A DNA stretch of 64,000 nucleotides from LMUY01 sp964235495. Its GTDB lineage: Bacteria; Pseudomonadota; Alphaproteobacteria; Acetobacterales; Acetobacteraceae. The stretch is taken from positions 1-64,000 of the forward strand of contig CAXSAX010000002.1 of NCBI GenBank assembly GCA_964235495.1. Direction: 5' to 3'. The notes under the pieces are model-generated. The model had not been told where the DNA came from. It made no database searches and was given only the letters and a program-made list of their open reading frames with translations. Shown here one piece after another: positions 61,979-64,000 of the stretch; the stretch's first letter is position 1; each line of letters starts with the position of its first letter. The translations under genes and the position numbers were made by a program.

Positions 61979-64000
61979 CTAATGGTTCCTGGGTCTCCCA
62001 GCGCTTCGCGGCTTCTCCTTGGCTGCGGGAGCAGCGGCTCGCAACTTGCGGATGGAAGCGGGCTCAGCCACGGCTGGCAGGTCCTGGCCGATGCCCCGCG
62101 GCGAATCAGGCAGCTTGGCCGCGCTTTGCTTCGCAGCCCGTCGCCCTTGGGCCGCCGGAGCGTCAGCTTTGGCGGCCGCCACCGGGCGCTTAGGTCCGAA
62201 ATATGCCGGCTGCATCGGGTCGACGCGGGTGAAGGGCGGCTCAGCGACCTTGACCCAGTCGAGGGCGACCGCTTCGTCCGGCGGCAGCAACTCGGTGAAA
62301 GGCGCGCGCTCCAGGCTGAAGTTCTTGTTGTAGAACGGGTCCAGGGTGAGCCTGTCGTCCCAGCGTTCCTTCATGGTCTCGGCTTCGTGGAAGAAGCGCG
62401 CCTCCTGCACCGGGCGCTCGTCGTCGCCGCGGCTGAGCGATTCGTGGTGTTCGGCGATGAAGTCGGGCGTCCAGATGATCTTGTAGCCGGCCGCCCGGAC
62501 CTTCAGGCAGAAATCGACGTCGTTGAAGGCAACCGGCAGGTTCTTCTCATCCAGGCCACCGACTTCCTGGAACACCCTGGCGCGGATCAGCACGGCGGCG
62601 GCGGTAACGCCGGAATATTCCTGGGCGAACAGCAGCCGCCCGCCGAAGCCGTGGTCGTCCTCCTGCAAGCCAACGCCCAGGTGCCCGGCGACCCCGCCCA
62701 GCCCCATGATGATGCCGCCGTGCTGGACGGTGCGCGACGGGTAGAGGAACTTGCCGCCGACCATGGCGACCGCCGGGTCAGCCAGCGCCTCGTTGACGCA
62801 GACCCGCAGCCAGTCCCCGTCTCCCACGAACACGTCGTTGTTCATCAGCACCAGGAAGTCCGCGGTGGAGCCGGCGGCGGCCAGGTTATTCAGCCGGGAA
62901 TAGTTGAACGGCTCCTCGACGCGCATGACGCGCACCTTGGGCAGCAGCGCCGCCTCGGCGCAGAAGGCGGCCGCCTCGTCGCTGGTGGACCAGTTGTCCA
63001 CCAAGGTGATGCGCATGTTCTCGTATAGCGTCTTGGTGAGCAGCGTGCGCAGGCAGCGACGGGTCGTGGGCACCTGGTCCTTGAACGGGATGATGACCTC
63101 GACCGACGGCTCCCAGTCGATCAGCCAATCCTGGCGGTAGAGCGTGCTGTCCCGGATGTTGGACACCTTCGCCGGCCGGCCGATGCGTTCGAGGTGGTCG
63201 CGCACGGCGGCGATCCCGGCGTTGAGCGCGTAAGGCTTGGCGCTGGTGTCGGACGCGGTCGAGTTCTCCGTGATGCGCCAGTGGTATAGGACTTCCGGCA
63301 CATGGAAGATCTCGTGCGGCGGCACGTGCTCGGACAGCCGCAGGATCAGGTCATGGTCCTGCGCGCCGTCGTACTGGCTGTCGAGCGGGCCGGCCCGCTC
63401 CAGCGCGCCGCGCTCGACGAACAACAGGTGGCAGACGTAGTTCACCCCCAGCAACAGCCGATGGTTCCAGTCGGGCTTGAACGCGGGCGTGGTGAAGCTG
63501 CCGGCCGCATCGACCTTGTCCTCATCCGAGTACAGCAGCTTGGCGCCTCTCGCCTGGGCCGCGCGCAGCATCACCTCCAGCGCCGTTTCGGCGAGCAGGT
63601 CGTCATGGTCGAAGAAGGCGATCCATTCGCCCTTCGCCGCTTTCAGGCCGAAATTGGTCGAGCGGCTGATGCCGCCGTTCTTGGCCATGGGACGCACGAG
63701 GATTCGGGCGTCGCGGGCGGCGTATTCCTCGATGCAGGCGGTCAGGGCAGCGTTCTCGCTGCCGTCATCGACGAGGATCAGCTCCCAGTTCTCGTAGGTC
63801 TGGGCGATGACCGACTCCACCGCCGCGCGGAACTCGTCCAGCTTCGGGCGGTACACGGGGCACACGACGCTGATCAGCGGCGAGCGGGAGTCAGGCTCTC
63901 GATCCGCCAGCACGCGGGCCTTCAGGGCGGCGGCGTATTCGGGAAACCACTCGGAGTAATCCGCCAGCAGGTAGGTCTTCTGCGGAATCAGGCTCAGCAG
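61979..64000 (-). CDS. Large double-GT2 glycosyltransferase (5' end beyond window)
   Basis: The frame is open to the window edge; 673 residues are visible. Two GT2 domains appear: the first with ISVVCPVYRPKLDEFRAAVE, LVDDGSENAA, FFDHDDLLAETALEVML and DEDKVD; the second with VEVIIPFKDQVPTTRRCLRTLL, LVDNWSTSDE, LMNNDVFVGDGDW and NDVDFCLKVRAAGYKI. The C-terminus is Ala/Lys/Pro-rich (about the last 90 residues). The first visible residues (KTYLLADYSEWFPEYAAALKAR) suggest an earlier domain upstream, outside the window. It resembles rhamnan/O-antigen-type dual glycosyltransferases. The Sec-secreted protein lies immediately downstream. Confidence 0.9.
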   Translation of the reverse strand: MLSLIPQKTYLLADYSEWFPEYAAALKARVLADREPDSRSPLISVVCPVYRPKLDEFRAAVESVIAQTYENWELILVDDGSENAALTACIEEYAARDARILVRPMAKNGGISRSTNFGLKAAKGEWIAFFDHDDLLAETALEVMLRAAQARGAKLLYSDEDKVDAAGSFTTPAFKPDWNHRLLLGVNYVCHLLFVERGALERAGPLDSQYDGAQDHDLILRLSEHVPPHEIFHVPEVLYHWRITENSTASDTSAKPYALNAGIAAVRDHLERIGRPAKVSNIRDSTLYRQDWLIDWEPSVEVIIPFKDQVPTTRRCLRTLLTKTLYENMRITLVDNWSTSDEAAAFCAEAALLPKVRVMRVEEPFNYSRLNNLAAAGSTADFLVLMNNDVFVGDGDWLRVCVNEALADPAVAMVGGKFLYPSRTVQHGGIIMGLGGVAGHLGVGLQEDDHGFGGRLLFAQEYSGVTAAAVLIRARVFQEVGGLDEKNLPVAFNDVDFCLKVRAAGYKIIWTPDFIAEHHESLSRGDDERPVQEARFFHEAETMKERWDDRLTLDPFYNKNFSLERAPFTELLPPDEAVALDWVKVAEPPFTRVDPMQPAYFGPKRPVAAAKADAPAAQGRRAAKQSAAKLPDSPRGIGQDLPAVAEPASIRKLRAAAPAAKEKPRSAGRPRNH

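Overview
The window is about 64 kb of very GC-rich DNA with tightly packed genes, many 4-8 bp start/stop overlaps, frequent GTG/TTG starts and a glutathione-dependent formaldehyde pathway. It looks like a chromosomal segment of an alphaproteobacterium, most likely Acetobacteraceae (Rhodospirillales). That placement is an inference from gene style and content, because no rRNA or other marker gene is present. A run of exactly 100 N at 56964-57063 shows that this is a draft scaffold.

Layout. 1-10.8 kb is mostly housekeeping: the 3' part of thiC, a SirB1-like protein, the formaldehyde-detoxification pair (hydroxymethylglutathione dehydrogenase, S-formylglutathione hydrolase), a coupled SDR-patatin-DUF2252 unit and a large hybrid sensor kinase. 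10.8-39.9 kb is a surface-polysaccharide region. It holds three glycosyltransferases, a lytic transglycosylase, a Wzx-type flippase, a Wza-type export lipoprotein and a Crp-type regulator. The central plus-strand operon encodes the initiating phosphoglycosyltransferase, an AAA-type ATPase, a Wzz/Wzc-like protein with a degenerate kinase domain and two glycosyltransferases. A Wzy/ligase-like membrane protein and an outer-membrane beta-barrel follow. Two paralogous membrane proteins of about 600 residues bracket this block. It ends with an epimerase, a GT2 and a substituent-activation-like set (GtrA-like, nucleotidyltransferase, flippase-like/APH-kinase fusion, HAD, deacetylase).

39.9-41 kb is a scar with gene fragments, glutathione peroxidase and a gutted IS3-family element. 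41-45.2 kb holds a four-base-overlap operon of a FeeM-like acyl synthase, an ICMT-like membrane methyltransferase and a membrane GGDEF/EAL protein, which is a candidate signalling module. 45.2-52.8 kb is mixed metabolism (amine oxidase, flavin disulfide reductase, two rSAM-associated GT-A proteins, a fatty-acid-hydroxylase-type protein, a radical SAM protein, an Old Yellow Enzyme).

52.8-64 kb is a second surface-glycan island with partly lower GC. It contains multi-domain glycosyltransferases, a glycosyltransferase-FkbM fusion, a small methyltransferase, a large repeat-bearing protein probably exported by type I secretion, and a Sec-secreted protein. The non-repetitive part of the repeat protein and the Sec-secreted protein share a domain I do not recognise. 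This pair is my best candidate for something undescribed. No tRNA, rRNA or CRISPR array was seen.
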